64,000 bases of DNA from Nannobrachium achirus (taxonomy: Eukaryota; Chordata; Actinopteri; Myctophiformes; Myctophidae). Shown piece by piece: positions 1 through 10,639 of the stretch. Under the pieces are notes generated by a model. It made no database searches. It saw only the letters and a program-made list of their open reading frames with translations, and was not told where the DNA came from. The first letter of the stretch is position 1. Each line of letters begins with the position of its first letter. Position numbers and translations under genes: made by a program. The stretch spans positions 57,376,838-57,440,837 of the forward strand of contig OY997652.1 in the NCBI GenBank assembly GCA_963921795.1, read 5' to 3'.

Positions 1-297
1 GATTGGCTAGAACGCCGCTCTCCCCCACCAGCCCCCACCGAACAAAACCACCCCTCCACATTACGTCACCAGTCTCAGTCTGCTCTGCCAAAACTTGGCT
101 GCAGGCCAGAGACGTCCCGCGCCTCCAGGGTGTTTTATGTAACAGTGGAGAAAAGGGGAATTGCACGCTTAGGTATTTGTTTCTCTGCAAGAAAACACCA
201 TGGCATGATTTTATAGTGTCTGTTAGGGGGGAGGGGGGGCTACATATATATGTATATATAGTTTGAATTTTAGGCTGCTAACTTGCATAGTGCATCT
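1..297. other. unassigned flank, no gene seen
   Basis: I find no splice-bounded coding segment or recognisable repeat here apart from a short TATATA-rich stretch near 242-262. The 87-residue open frame starting at position 3 has no recognisable domain and is not annotated. The next feature begins at the TTAA at 298. Confidence 0.4.
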
Positions 298-744
298 TTA
301 AACAGGCCTAAGTGAAGTACAAACAAAACAAAAAAAACGTCATACTGTACCTTAGGATGCATACATGAACAAAGAGGGGCTTGTAGGTGAATTCGCTGAC
401 TTGTAGGCACTTAAACTGTTAGAACAACACGCAGAAGTTGCGTGCATATCGACGTTGTGTTTACTGTGTTGTACAATATGTCGTGTTACGTTCAAATGCG
501 GCCGGACGGAAACGGCGTTTTGCCGATAATAGTTCCGCATTGTTCACAGGAGGGTGGGAACTGGGAACCATAGAGTTAGGTGGGAACAGCTTTAGCACTG
601 ACTGACACAGCTGCAATTAATTACTGTCACGTACCACGCCACCTGTACTGTGTGGAACTGAAGTTTCAGATTGGCTATGAGTGTCAGGCAGTGGTTTAAG
701 CAAAGTAACTAAGTATTTGTACTTTACTTGAGTATTGACACAAT

Positions 745-1320
745 GACACAACTCCTACAATGTTTGCCCTAACATCACATTCAGGCCGATTTTTTAAAAC
801 ACATTTATGGACACCGCTTAATGTTGCCCTAAATTCACGCAAATCGGTATACAATATGTCTAGACTCATGTCATCAACATGGATCTGTCCCATTTAGCGC
901 CACCTTCAGGCCGATTTTTTAAAACAAATTTATGGACACCGCTCCTACAAATGTTGCCCTAAAATCACGCAAATCGGTATACAATATGTCTAGACTCATG
1001 TCATCAACATGGATCTGTCCCATTTAGCGCCACCTTCAGGCCGATTTCTTAAAACACATTTATGGACACCGCTCCTACAAATGTTGCCCTAAATTCACGC
1101 AAATCGGTATACAATATGTCTAGACTCATGTCATCAACATGGATCTGTCCCATTTAGCGCCACCTTCAGGCGATTTTTTAAAACACATTTTTGGACACTG
1201 CTCCCACAAATTTTGCTCTAAAATCGCGCAAATCAGTACACATTCTGTCTACAGTCATGTCATCAACATGCATCTGTCCCATTTAGCACCACCATCAGGC
1301 CGATTTTTACATGCGACCTG
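745..1320 (-). repeat. 130-bp tandem repeats, left arm
   Basis: Four to five copies of a 130-bp unit lie here. The anchor CTTCAGGCCGAT recurs at about 904, 1034 and 1164, then CATCAGGCCGAT near 1293. They are the reverse complement of the units at 3.1-4.1 kb. Each carries CATGTCATCAACATGGATC and a GTATACAATATGTCTAGAC segment. Older diverged copies lie further inward at about 1590-1800. Confidence 0.85.
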
Positions 1321-1830
1321 ACAGTCTCTTATCTCCCGTATGAAACCCTTGTTGCGACCGTCAGGTCGCAGTTACTATCAAAACCTCCACCGGCTGTCAG
1401 TCAGTCCGTCTGTCTGTCTGTCTGTCTGTCACATCACGTCACGGCACGTCACACTTTTGCCCAACTCATATCTCCGCCACCGTTGCCCCTATTCATGCCA
1501 AACTCTGCACACACACTCCTTGCCTGCCAAACAACAACCTTCAACCTCTCACATGGCCCTTTTCTAGCGCCACCTTGAGGCCGATACTTGCAAAAGACAT
1601 TTTTGGACACTGCTCCTACGAATTTTGCCCTAAAATCACGCAAATCGGTACACAGTATGTCTACACTCATGTCATCAACAAGGATATATAGCGCTACTAT
1701 TAGGCAGATTTTTTCAAACACATTTTTGGACACTGTTCCTACAGATTTTGCCCTAAAATCATGCAAAGTGGTACACATTATGTTTAGTGTTTATTGTCAC
1801 TTTTTCAGTTTATATTCCTTCCTATGGGAT
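1320..1830 (+). repeat. GCGACC-hairpin repeat plus diverged 130-bp units
   Basis: A short palindrome, TTGCGACCGTCAGGTCGCAG near 1353-1372, starts a dispersed element (TCTGTCTGTC run, then a tract with TATCTCCGCCACCGTTGCCC). A related, fuller copy is at 56.41-57.25 kb and the palindrome recurs at about 54.61 kb. From about 1575 the sequence returns to diverged, inverted members of the 130-bp family. Confidence 0.6.
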
Positions 1831-1989
1831 CCATAGACACTCGGAAGCGACGATGACCAACACCTGATCACCCAAATACCCAGACTAAATGTGCTGCATA
1901 ACCAATGAGCAGAATAAGTCCGCCTTATAAGGTAATGGGTCCACCTTCACCATGACCAACCAAACTCACTGGTCATGGAAGGAAAACAT

Positions 1990-2890
1990 TGGAAGGACTA
2001 TACCCACCAGTCCAATTGCCACTTGGAAAAAGGGAAAGGACTGTACCCACCATTTTCACTGAGGAGGCAGCCACGTGTAAGACTGAGTGTGCACCAACAA
2101 TGCGGGAACCACGTCCAGGTGATAATAAGCTGCAAACGTAGATGGCGACGCCCAATTGGCCGCCATGCAAACCTCCTGCATGGAGACCCCCTGAGAGAGG
2201 GCCCATGAGGTCTACAACCCCCTGGTGGAATGTGCCTAAAGGTCCTCCGGCAGAGGAACCTGAGCACTATCATAGGCTTCCCTGATAGCCTCCACAATCC
2301 ACCTAGAACTGGAGGCCTTAAACACCTCTTTTCTCTTTGGAGAGTGACAAACAGACTGTCTCTCATTCCTAGTCCTCAACTAACTATTATGCCTTCAAGG
2401 CCCTCACTGGACAGAGGCAATGCAGATGCCGGTCCTCCTCCGATGCAAAAGGAGGAGGGTGAAAGGCGACCAACTCGACCGGGTCCCTAGTCACAATCCC
2501 GTTCTTTGGTACAAATTGGATATTGGGCTTAAGCAGAACCTTAAGGTCACTGTTAGCAAACCTCATACAGTCCACTGACCCTTTTGGCTGTAGTCAACGC
2601 CAATAAGAGCACAGTTTTGAGACTTAGGTGTCTCAAAAAAACCTTCCCCAAAGGCTCGAAAGGGCCTCGTCTCAAACCCCTCAAGACCACCTCTAAATCC
2701 CAGGCGATCTGGCCATCTGACTGGTGCGCTTGGCACCAGCCATAAACAAGGTCACAAGAGGGCACATCACCATTGACACCTAGGTGACAAGCATTAATAG
2801 CCGCCATATAGCCCCTGAGCGTAGACGGTTTCAGGCCTCCACACTTGCGAAGCGGCCAAGAGAAATCCACTTCTTCTGCACTCAACATAT
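1990..2890 (-). pseudogene. DIRS-type tyrosine recombinase remnant
   Basis: On the minus strand, conceptual fragments in shifting frames resemble the tyrosine recombinase of vertebrate DIRS-like retrotransposons. A segment near 2555-2660 reads LKTVLLLALTTAKRVSGLYE, which holds the LALTSAKRVS-type motif around the first catalytic Arg. A segment at about 2390-2575 contains FVPKNGI and LCPVRALKA. A third near 2050-2210 reads SQGVSMQEVCMAANWASPST, typical of the C-terminal part. Frames change between fragments, so the gene is dead. It occupies the centre of the 0.3-4.5 kb foldback element. Family assignment rests on remembered motif patterns, not a search. Confidence 0.65.
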
Positions 2891-3039
2891 TGTTAGCTTT
2901 AGCTAGTATACGGGGGAAGGGCTAGGTTAGCCGTTAGCTAATACACAAATGTTTGGCTAGCACTGCTAATCCTACCGGTTTAAGCACAGAAGTCTGCAGT
3001 GGATGGGAAAAACCAACGGAACTGTAGCAGATGTACAAA

Positions 3040-4135
3040 CGACTGTAGACATACTGTGTGCTGCTTTGTGTGATTTTAGGATAAAATCTGTAGGAGCAGT
3101 GTCCAAAAATGTGGTTGAAAGAATCAGCCTAATGGTGGCGCTATAAGGGACAGATCCATGTTGATGACATGAGTGTAGACAAACTGTGTACGGATTTGTG
3201 TGATTTTAGGGCAAAATTCGTAGGAGCAGTGTCCAAAAATGTGTTTTAAAAAATCGGCCTGAAGGTGGCGCTAAATGGGACAGATCCATGTTGATGACAT
3301 GAGTCTAGACATATACCGATTTGCGTGAATTTAGGGCAACATTTGTAGGAGCGGTGTTCATAAATGTGTTTTAAAAAAATCGGCCTGAAGGTGGCGCTAA
3401 ATGGGACAGATCCATGTTGATGACATGAGTCTAGACATATTGTATACCGATTTGCGTGAATTTAGGGCAACATTTGTAGGAGCGGTGTCCATAAATGTGT
3501 TTTAAAAAATCGGCCTGAAGGTGGCGCTAAATGGGACAGATCCATGTTGATGACATGAGTCTAGACATATTGTATACCGATTTGCGTGAATTTAGGGCAA
3601 CATTTGTAGGAGCGGTGTCCATAAATGTGTTTTAAAAAATCGGCCTGAAGGTGGCGCTAAATGGGACAGATCCATGTTGATGACATGAGTCTAGACATAT
3701 TGTATACTGATTTGCGTGATTTTAGGGCAACATTTGTAGGAGCGGTGTCCATAAATGTGTTTTAAAAAATCGGCCTGAAGGTGGCGCTAAATGGGACAGA
3801 TCCATGTTGATGACATGAGTCTAGACATATTGTATACCGATTTGCGTGAATTTAGGGCAACATTTGTAGGAGCGGTGTCCATAAATGTGTTTTAAAAAAT
3901 CGGCCTGAAGGTGGCGCTAAATGGGACAGATCCATGTTGATGACATGAGTCTAGACATATTGTATACCGATTTGCGTGAATTTAGGGCAACATTTGTAGG
4001 AGCGGTGTCTATAAATGTGTTTTAAAAAATCGGCCTGAAGGTGGCGCTAAATGGGACAGACCCATGTTGATGACATGAGTCTAGACATACTGTGTACAAA
4101 TTTGTGTGATTTTAGGGCAAACATTGTAGGAGTTG
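3040..4135 (+). repeat. 130-bp tandem repeats, right arm
   Basis: About eight head-to-tail copies of a 130-bp unit. The anchor GCCTGAAGGTGGCGCTAAAT occurs at 3257, 3383, 3513, 3643, 3773, 3903 and 4033; the spacing is 126 bp once and then exactly 130 bp. The middle copies are nearly identical, while the first (3040-3250) and last are diverged, the usual pattern of unequal exchange. The left arm has fewer copies, so the two arms expanded independently. Confidence 0.9.
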
Positions 4136-4588
4136 TCAATACTCAAGTAAAGTACAAATACTTAGTTACTTTGCTTAAACCACTGCCTGACACTCATAGC
4201 CAATCTGAAACTTCAGTTCCACACAGTACAGGTGGCGTGGTACGTGACAGTAATTAATTGCAGCTGTGTCAGTCAGTGGAACTATTATCGGCAAAACGCC
4301 GTTTCCGTCCGGCCGCATTTGAACGTAACACGGACATATTGTAACACAGTAAACACAACGTCGATATGCATGCAACTTCTGCGTGTTGTTCTAACAGTTT
4401 AAGTGCCTACAAGTCAGCGAAATCACCTACAAGCCCCTCTTTGTTCATGTATGCATCCTAAGGTACAGTATGACGTTTTTTTTGTTTTGTTTGTACTTCA
4501 CTTAGGCCTGTTTAATGTTGTTTTTGTTGGCTGTGATGTAACCTCCTGCTAAGGGCTAAACGAATTTGCTAAGTGCATTACTGTTGAT

Positions 4589-4999
4589 CAGTGGTTCTCA
4601 ACCAGGGCCTGGGGGTCCCCAAATTATTTTGGGGGGTCTCCAGAAGATTAGCCTAATGTGCAACACTGTTTTCTCACTCAACAGTAAACAAACCAACATA
4701 AAGTTTAAGTGTATAGAGGGTATCTGCACATTTCTAAAGTGACAATTTAAGGACTTTTTAAAACTTCTAAAATGACAAATTAAACGTTGGCCAAATTGGC
4801 ATATATTAGACCCAGAAATTGTGAAAATAGCAGATCTACAACGCGAGGCGTTGTGAGCATGTAGATCTGCTATTTTCACAATATAACCGAGTTATACAAA
4901 ATGTAATGCCTCAACTCTTAATGCTTGTCAGGGTGGGGGGTCCCCAGTTAAAATATGATTATTTAGGGGGTCACAGCCTGAAAAGGTTGAGGACCACTG
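4589..4999. mobile_element. non-autonomous hAT-like element
   Basis: Ends are CAGTGGTTCTCAACC on the left and GGTTGAGGACCACTG on the right, a hAT-type inverted repeat. Flanking 8-mers CTGTTGAT (4581-4588) and CTGTAGAT (5000-5007) agree at 7 of 8 bases, as expected for a hAT target duplication. No transposase. A 22-bp-arm palindrome is nested inside. A second related right terminus (GAGCACCACTG, ending near 5354) suggests a longer relative or a neighbouring copy. Confidence 0.7.
4818..4882. repeat. GATCTACAAGC-type hairpin copy
   Basis: A 65-bp palindrome. Its 22-bp arms read ATTGTGAAAATAGCAGATCT(AC) and the exact reverse complement at 4861-4882. It is one of many copies of a hairpin family dispersed through the window. 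Confidence 0.9.
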
Positions 5000-5114
5000 C
5001 TGTAGATTTAGAAAATATTTACAGATATTTTAAGTGTTTTATTGTAACAAGCACTCTTGAGAGCATGAGATTAAACCAATTTGATTTTATATTGTTATTT
5101 TATACTTTAGCTAT

Positions 5115-5190
5115 TGAAAAATTGCAGATCCACAAGCTCACAGAGCGGCACTGAGTGCCGCGCTGCGAGCTTGTAGATCTGCTATTTTTT
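5115..5190. repeat. GATCTACAAGC-type hairpin copy
   Basis: Palindrome with arms GCAGATCCACAAGCTC and GAGCTTGTAGATCTGC around a GC-rich loop (GGCACTGAGTGCC is itself palindromic). Confidence 0.85.
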
Positions 5191-5435
5191 AAGTCATGAA
5201 AATGTGTGGAAATCTTTGAATATGGGTATTTTTTAAGGTAACATTTTTAGATACAATTTTGCTTCTGGGGGGTCCCTGGAACTAAATATTTTGAGATGTG
5301 GCCAAATACGTATCATTTTGGGGGTCCTTCACATGAAAACGTTTGAGCACCACTGACATAGAAACATAGGTTTTTCAAAAACCTTAGAGGGATTTGAAAT
5401 ATTCAAAGACCCCATGAAAAATGTTCACAATTTTT

Positions 5436-5511
5436 CAAAAATAACAGATCTACAAGCTCGCAGCGTGGCACTCGGCGCCGCGCTGTGGGCTTGTACATCT
5501 GCTATTTTTCA
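5436..5511. repeat. GATCTACAAGC-type hairpin copy
   Basis: Arms AACAGATCTACAAGCTCGCA and its near complement GGGCTTGTACATCTGCTATT, with a CGGCGCCG core. Same structure as the copy at 5115 but with different compensating bases. Confidence 0.85.
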
Positions 5512-7414
5512 ATGGTTAAAGTTGCTATAAGCAGTTTTCTGCTGACATAAGCAGGAAACAGGCAATTGCTTATTTTAATTTTTTAATTTTATTTAATTAT
5601 ATTCAGGCGGCTAAACAATGCTCCCTAAAAAGAATCTAGTCTCTGTCACTAGCAGCTCATTGGTGCATGAACCAGCCGACCGGGGCTAAAAGGATTGACA
5701 GACAGGTCAACCAATCCGAACAACAACAAGAGGCGGTCCTGATTGCAGCCTCTGCTTACTGGGCAGGCTATCTGTCTATCGACCAATGATAGAACTTCTC
5801 ACAGAGGAAAATTATAGTTTTGGCGGCAGATTGTGGCCCCAGGAAGTGTCACAGAGACAACATTTCTTTAGGAAGCATGGTTAGCCGTCTGAATATAATA
5901 AAGTAAAAAAAATAATAATAAGGAATTGCCTGCTTATCTCAGCAGAAAACTGCATATAGCAACTTTTTAAAGCACAAAATGTGAGTGAATCCTTGTACCC
6001 AGGGCCCAGAATTTGGTGCGACCCCCCTGTCCTCAACGGGGGGTCCACGACCCCTAGGGGGTCCGGAGTTACTGCAAGGGGTCCATGAAATTGTTGCTGG
6101 ATTATTATTATTGTTATTATTACCCTTATTCATTTTCAAAATGACTTTCACATTAAAACGAGCTTCGTGGAAAACGGCTAAGAGCCGTTTAGTTTTAATT
6201 TTTTCTGTGGTCTTTAGATGAAAACGCAATTTGTCAGTAATTTGCATGCCAGGTCGCTAGGTGGCGCATGTCGCCATGACCGCACTGCCCAAGTTCCGTT
6301 CTACTTCCTAGCAGCCAGCTCAATGCTGGTCCTCCTCAGTCAGTCAGTCAACACAACGCACTGCTGTCACACAGCACAAGCAGACTGGCTGGCTAACTAA
6401 AAATGCTTAAAAAGTTTGTTCCAGACGGTCGGAACAGACACATGTACCATACACATCCCGGGACTATATTTATTCCTTATGATATGATACAGAAAAAGGC
6501 GTTCACTTCACGTTTCGTTTCAACACAGAGGACTGGAGTCAATGCCTTTACTGCAGCTTATGGAGGGGATGATGATTACACACAGACGGCGACGAGCTAT
6601 AGATGTTGGATCGTGTCATGATAAACATTATAGGCTACTGTCGCTATTTTCAGCGTCGGCTATTTTTGCAGTTGTCTGCTATTTTCACAACGCACCGCGA
6701 CGCGTTGTGAGCTTGTAGATCGGCTATTTTCACAACGCACCGCGACGCGCTGTGAGCTTGTAGATCGGCTATTTTCACAACGCACTGCGACGCGTTGTTG
6801 TGAGCTTGTAGATCGGCTATTTTCAAATAGCTACGGTATAAATTAGGGCTAACGTTAGCAAATAAATGTACTTAATAGTTACTTTACAGTTTACACCACT
6901 GAACTGATGTTTAAAAAGCAATTCAATTGCTCTTCATTAAGGTACAGTATGTGTATGAGCTCAAAGCTATTTATCATAGTGGCATAAAATGAAGGGGGGA
7001 AAAAAGACGATATATTCGTCAATCGCCGATTATTTCTATGACAATTAATCATCTGGAGAAATTCCTAATCGTGACAGCCCTATTAGGACGTCCCACATCT
7101 TATCATTTTCAGTGGTTTGCTGCGTTTACGGTATTTAGATGAAAGCGGAAGATACAAAGCGTTTTTACCTTTTCCACTTTCAAAGGGGTTTTCACTTTGT
7201 TACGGTTTCACCCCCCGAAGACGCCATTTTCGTCTAAATGACCCCCCACAAACGGCTGTAAATCATTACGTTTACAGTGAAGCCCGTTTTAATGTAAAGG
7301 AATGAATGGTCCTAATGCTCCTCCGTCCAGCAGGACGATGAAAAATCCCCTAAAGGATTAAATAGAAGGGCTACAGTAACTGGATTGATTTAATCCACGG
7401 TAACGATATTCAAG
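5512..7414. other. intergenic repeat fragments, no gene seen
   Basis: Apart from the hairpin array at 6.68-6.83 kb, this stretch holds hAT-like fragments (GGGGGGTCCACGACCCCTAG near 6040), an ATT trinucleotide run near 6100, and an AAAACG-rich tract at 7.1-7.3 kb. I cannot support a coding exon; the short open frames show no domain. Confidence 0.4.
6678..6830. repeat. tandem array of the hairpin half-unit
   Basis: Three head-to-tail copies, about 58 bp each, of GCTATTTTCACAACGCACCG...GTGAGCTTGTAGATCG. Elsewhere in the window this motif occurs as isolated palindromes; here the half-unit has become a short tandem array. Confidence 0.85.
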
Positions 7415-7577
7415 TTAGGTTGCAACCTTAATGTGTACAAAGACTTGCAATCTTTGCAGTGCTTGCTCTGCCATCATATTAACAATTTCTTGTTCCTGAT
7501 TTATATGCAAAAATCACAATACAGTAAGTTAATATGATGGCAGAGCAAGCACTAGTCTGCACAGATACTGTAGCAAG

Positions 7578-8796
7578 TAGGGATGGAGCCCGAAAACCGG
7601 GTCCAATTTATCGAGACCCGAGTATCAATAAGCTTTTGCTCTGTCGAGCCTGTTATCGGGTAAGCCTCATAACGACACGTCATGGACCGCTATAGGGGGC
7701 TGGGACAGGAGGTAGGCTACATTGCGTCATTGATAGTTGTGTGCTTTGCAAGTGTGTGCCGTGGAACAATGGTTGAACTTGTGAAACACTAAAAAGTTTG
7801 GTTACATTTTAGAAAAGACAAGGGGAGAGCTAAATGCAATAGGCCTTATGCAAGCACGCCCACGGTTACATGCTCGGGAGGGAACACTTCGAGAATGCGG
7901 AGGCACTAATTGTCCATAGTGCATCACATAAGACCCACCCAAGTGCAATAACTTTGAATGTCTGCGACGACGAGTTAAAACAACGGCAGCGTCGGGGCGT
8001 CGGCTGTTTCAGCAGCGCGACAACCGATCTCTTCCACCCAAAGTATGTGGTGCTTGAAAATATGAATGATTCCATTGATAATAAATCCGTTTGGGACACT
8101 CAAAATCTCCGCCGCAGAGTTATAATATATCGCTCCGTGCAAATGAATCCGTATAGCGTTGCCAGCGTGACGACTTCTCAGTCTACCGAAAATAGCAGAT
8201 CTACAAGCTCACAACGCGGTGCGAGCAGACGCTGTGTGAGCTTGTTGATTGGGTATTTTTTGTTGCGTGACACCGTCGTACTATGCGTTAAAAATTACAT
8301 TTTTAAAGAGACGGTACACATTTAGTTTCTTCAAATATTTTTTCAAAAATAAAAAGGTTACTTGCCTTCTGTCTGTTAAGTTAAAGTACTGTATTTGAAG
8401 GCCCTAGTCAAATGTAGTGCAAATATAGATTTTTGTTGTTGCTTAAAACAAACAAAAAGATATTATGGAAAAAAATCGATAGGCCTATGCATTACTGTAA
8501 AAAAAAAAAAAAAAAAAAAACATGGAAATGTTAGCCTATAGTTTATATTATATACCATACAATTTATAGTATAATTTTACAGTACAGGCTAGTATTAATA
8601 ACTTATGAATAGTACTGTAAAACTATACTATATACATATAACATATTTAAAAAAAAAACTTCAGAATTGATAGTGTCTCATGTCTTTCCACAAAATAACA
8701 GAAAATGCTCAATAGTGGGCTCGATAAAAGCCCGGCTCGATAAGCATGATCGATAAGGTGCTCATTATCAATAAAAATTAACGAGCTCCATCCCTA
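7578..8796. mobile_element. non-autonomous Ac-like hAT element, perfect TSD
   Basis: Starts TAGGGATGGAGC and ends GAGCTCCATCCCTA, an Ac/hAT-style terminus. It is flanked by the perfect 8-bp duplication GTAGCAAG (7570-7577 and 8797-8804). It is 1219 bp long. A 151-residue open frame (7870-8325) shows no transposase motif I recognise. A hairpin copy (8188-8262) and a poly-A run (about 8499-8520) lie inside. Confidence 0.9.
8188..8262. repeat. GATCTACAAGC-type hairpin copy
   Basis: Arms AAAATAGCAGATCTACAAGC and GCTTGTTGATTGGGTATTTT. The right arm is diverged. Nested in the hAT element at 7578-8796. Confidence 0.75.
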
Positions 8797-8984
8797 GTAG
8801 CAAGTCTCTTGTACAGAGTAACATTGCAACCTAACTGCCATGAATATTGTGGATGTACCCATCTATTTAATCCAAATTGTCATCTGCCCATTTGTCGATT
8901 TGGTCAAAATAAATTGGTTGAACAGAACTCATATTTTGGGACTATCGCTCCATTGTTTACAATGGATTGTAATACAGGCTGCCA

Positions 8985-9720
8985 CCCCATGTGGTCATGT
9001 GATCCAAGATTTTTGGACAGCACTTCTAACGATTTTGTCCAAAAATCACGCAAATCGGTACATGTTATCTCTATAGTCATTAAACGAAACAGGTCTTTCA
9101 GATTCTTCAAATTCCATCCTGATAGGCTAAGACTGGCTTTTGCAAGTGTGCTCCCTTTTGAACGAAAAACTTCATCTTCGCAGCATAGAAACCAATGGCT
9201 TCGCATCGTCCATATTTTTTTTACAGTCTATGGTTCTAACTCCACCGATCAGTGTAAAACTTTGTATGCGCACTCCCAAGAGGCCAAGGAAAAACCTTTG
9301 CCCTTTTCACATCTGCTTTTTATAGTGCCACCTGGAGGCTGACTTAAGTAAAACACATTTTTTTAAATGACTCCTTCAGATTTGTTCCAAAAATCACAGG
9401 AATGTGTGTGGAACTGAGTATCGCTATAGGCAAGTGATCAAGACTGAGTTGTCCGATAATTCATATTCCATCCTAGTTGAGTGGCTTCCAAAGTTTGCAG
9501 GATTGGTCTGTTTTGAACAAAATGCCTCAAATCATAAACGCAGCTTGTGATTTCCGTAGGTCAAGGAACAAATGCCACCCTTTTCACATTGGCCTGTTAT
9601 AGCGCCACCAGCAGCTCAATTTGAGCAAAACACATCTTTGGAACGAAATCATGACAGGCCACAGATGACATGGCACCCTTTTCACATTTGCTTATCACAT
9701 TGGAGACCTGTGCTCGGAAG
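8985..9720. repeat. diverged dispersed repeat related to the 130-bp unit
   Basis: TTTTGGACAGCACTTCTAAC followed by CAAAAATCACGCAAATCGGT matches the core of the 130-bp tandem family at 0.7-4.1 kb. Further blocks (ATAGTGCCACCTGGAGG, ATAGCGCCACCAGCAG) are in the same style. Similar single copies occur at 32.34-32.77 and 57.03-57.18 kb, so the tandem arrays arose from an older dispersed repeat. Confidence 0.6.
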
Positions 9721-9858
9721 AGCGCTGCTCCTATTTATTTAGTTATTGTTATTATTATTATTATTTACAATAAGTGCACTGTAACCCCTTTATGAACAAA
9801 ACATGTCCAAAATGCCTAACCTCCTATTTATATAACATTTTGCATTTTGTTTTTACAG

Positions 9859-9973
9859 CATCAAGAAATGAGTCTCCAACCTCTGTCAAGTCACCGTCCG
9901 AGTCCAGCTACTCGACCACCTTCGCCTCAAATTCCTCAAGCTCTTCATCTTCAAGCGATGGCAGGAGGAGGAA
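9859..9973 (+). CDS. possible orphan exon, serine-rich (tentative)
   Basis: A pyrimidine-rich acceptor (TGTTTTTACAG, ending 9858) precedes an open segment encoding ASRNESPTSVKSPSESS..., then a run of Ser and a basic DGRRRKR end at a possible GT donor near 9974. Composition resembles a low-complexity exon of a nuclear protein. I see no partner exon within the window, and it may be a chance frame or a remnant of a transposon gene. I do not recognise the product. Confidence 0.2.
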
Positions 9974-10208
9974 GAGGTGTACAACAGTGATAGTTGTACA
10001 TAAACTGGAATGATATTACATAAGCTGCAAAGGAATAGTCCCAAAACATTACTAGCCTACTTCTGTTTGTGCACAGCCTTCCTTTAAGAATGAATGACCT
10101 CCTTTTATTTACCTAAAGTGAAAAGAAAGATAAATAGTAAGTTGTTAATGTTGTTCCCACTTTGCAACAGGTAGCTGAAAAATGCCTATTTAAGGTGTTA
10201 ATGAATAC

Positions 10209-10628
10209 TTAAAGGAGTAGTTCACCACTTTTCAACCTGTCTTCTTATAATAGGTCCTCACTAATGTTCATTTTTTTTCTACTCAGTCCGGGTCTCATAG
10301 GAGAGCTGTGGGAAGTTCCGAATCCATCGTCTTGTGACATCATCATTTTCCAAAAAAAGGATTTAATCAATATTTTTGAAAAGAATATTTAGGATTTTTA
10401 TTATTGCGAGAACAATGGCTTCCACTTTAAAATTGCATTTTTTCAGGAATAGAAAGCCTGCAGTTTCTATAAGCTGGATTGGCAATCGATGATGTCACAA
10501 GACGATGGGTTTCTGACCTGCCCACAGCCCTTCTCTGAGAAAAAGAAAAAAAGAAAATGTATTTACTATTTTTGAGTGAGGACCAATTATATGAACATAG
10601 GTTGAAAAGTGGTGGAGTGCCCCTTTAA
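10209..10628. mobile_element. TTAA-flanked foldback MITE
   Basis: Begins TTAAAGGAGTAGTTCACCAC and ends GTGGTGGAGTGCCCCTTTAA. Arms include CTTTTCAACCTGT / AGGTTGAAAAG and CATCGTCTTGTGACATCAT / GATGTCACAAGACGATG. It is 420 bp, with TTAA at both ends (10209-10212, 10625-10628), and has no coding capacity. It belongs to the same style as the element at 53.11 kb. Confidence 0.8.
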
Positions 10629-10639
10629 TCATCGATTTG

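Larger units (their letters stand above)
298..4515. mobile_element. large foldback DNA element with TTAA ends
   Basis: The two ends are inverted copies of each other. Left: TTAA at 298-301 followed by ACAGGCCTAAGTGAAG. Right: the reverse complement, ending in TTAA at 4512-4515. Outer arms match closely for about 390 bp (298-690 against 4140-4515), apart from an extra ~60 bp on the left near 540-600. The inversion continues inward through arrays of a 130-bp tandem unit to about 1830 and 3040. Just inside the outer arms, CAGTGGTTTAAGCAAAG near 690, mirrored near 4185, resembles a Tol2-type hAT terminus. TTAA target sites are known for piggyBac and Kolobok superfamilies; the ACAGG terminus does not let me choose. 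No intact transposase is present, so it is non-autonomous. Confidence 0.75.
7415..8850. repeat. foldback element interrupted by a hAT insertion
   Basis: The outer sequence GTTAGGTTGCAACC near 7414-7427 is mirrored by TTGCAACCTAAC near 8825-8838. GCTTGCTCTGCCATCATATT near 7461-7480 is mirrored by AATATGATGGCAGAGCAAGC near 7532-7551. The palindrome is therefore local (about 7415-7570 plus 8797-8840) and was split when the hAT element at 7578-8796 inserted into its right arm. Confidence 0.7.

Noticed and set aside
696..893. Short protein frames recurring in the 130-bp repeats (also 1139-1321, 1588-1836, 4051-4257)
   Set aside because: They are fragments of the non-coding tandem unit read through; the peptide is repeated only because the DNA is.
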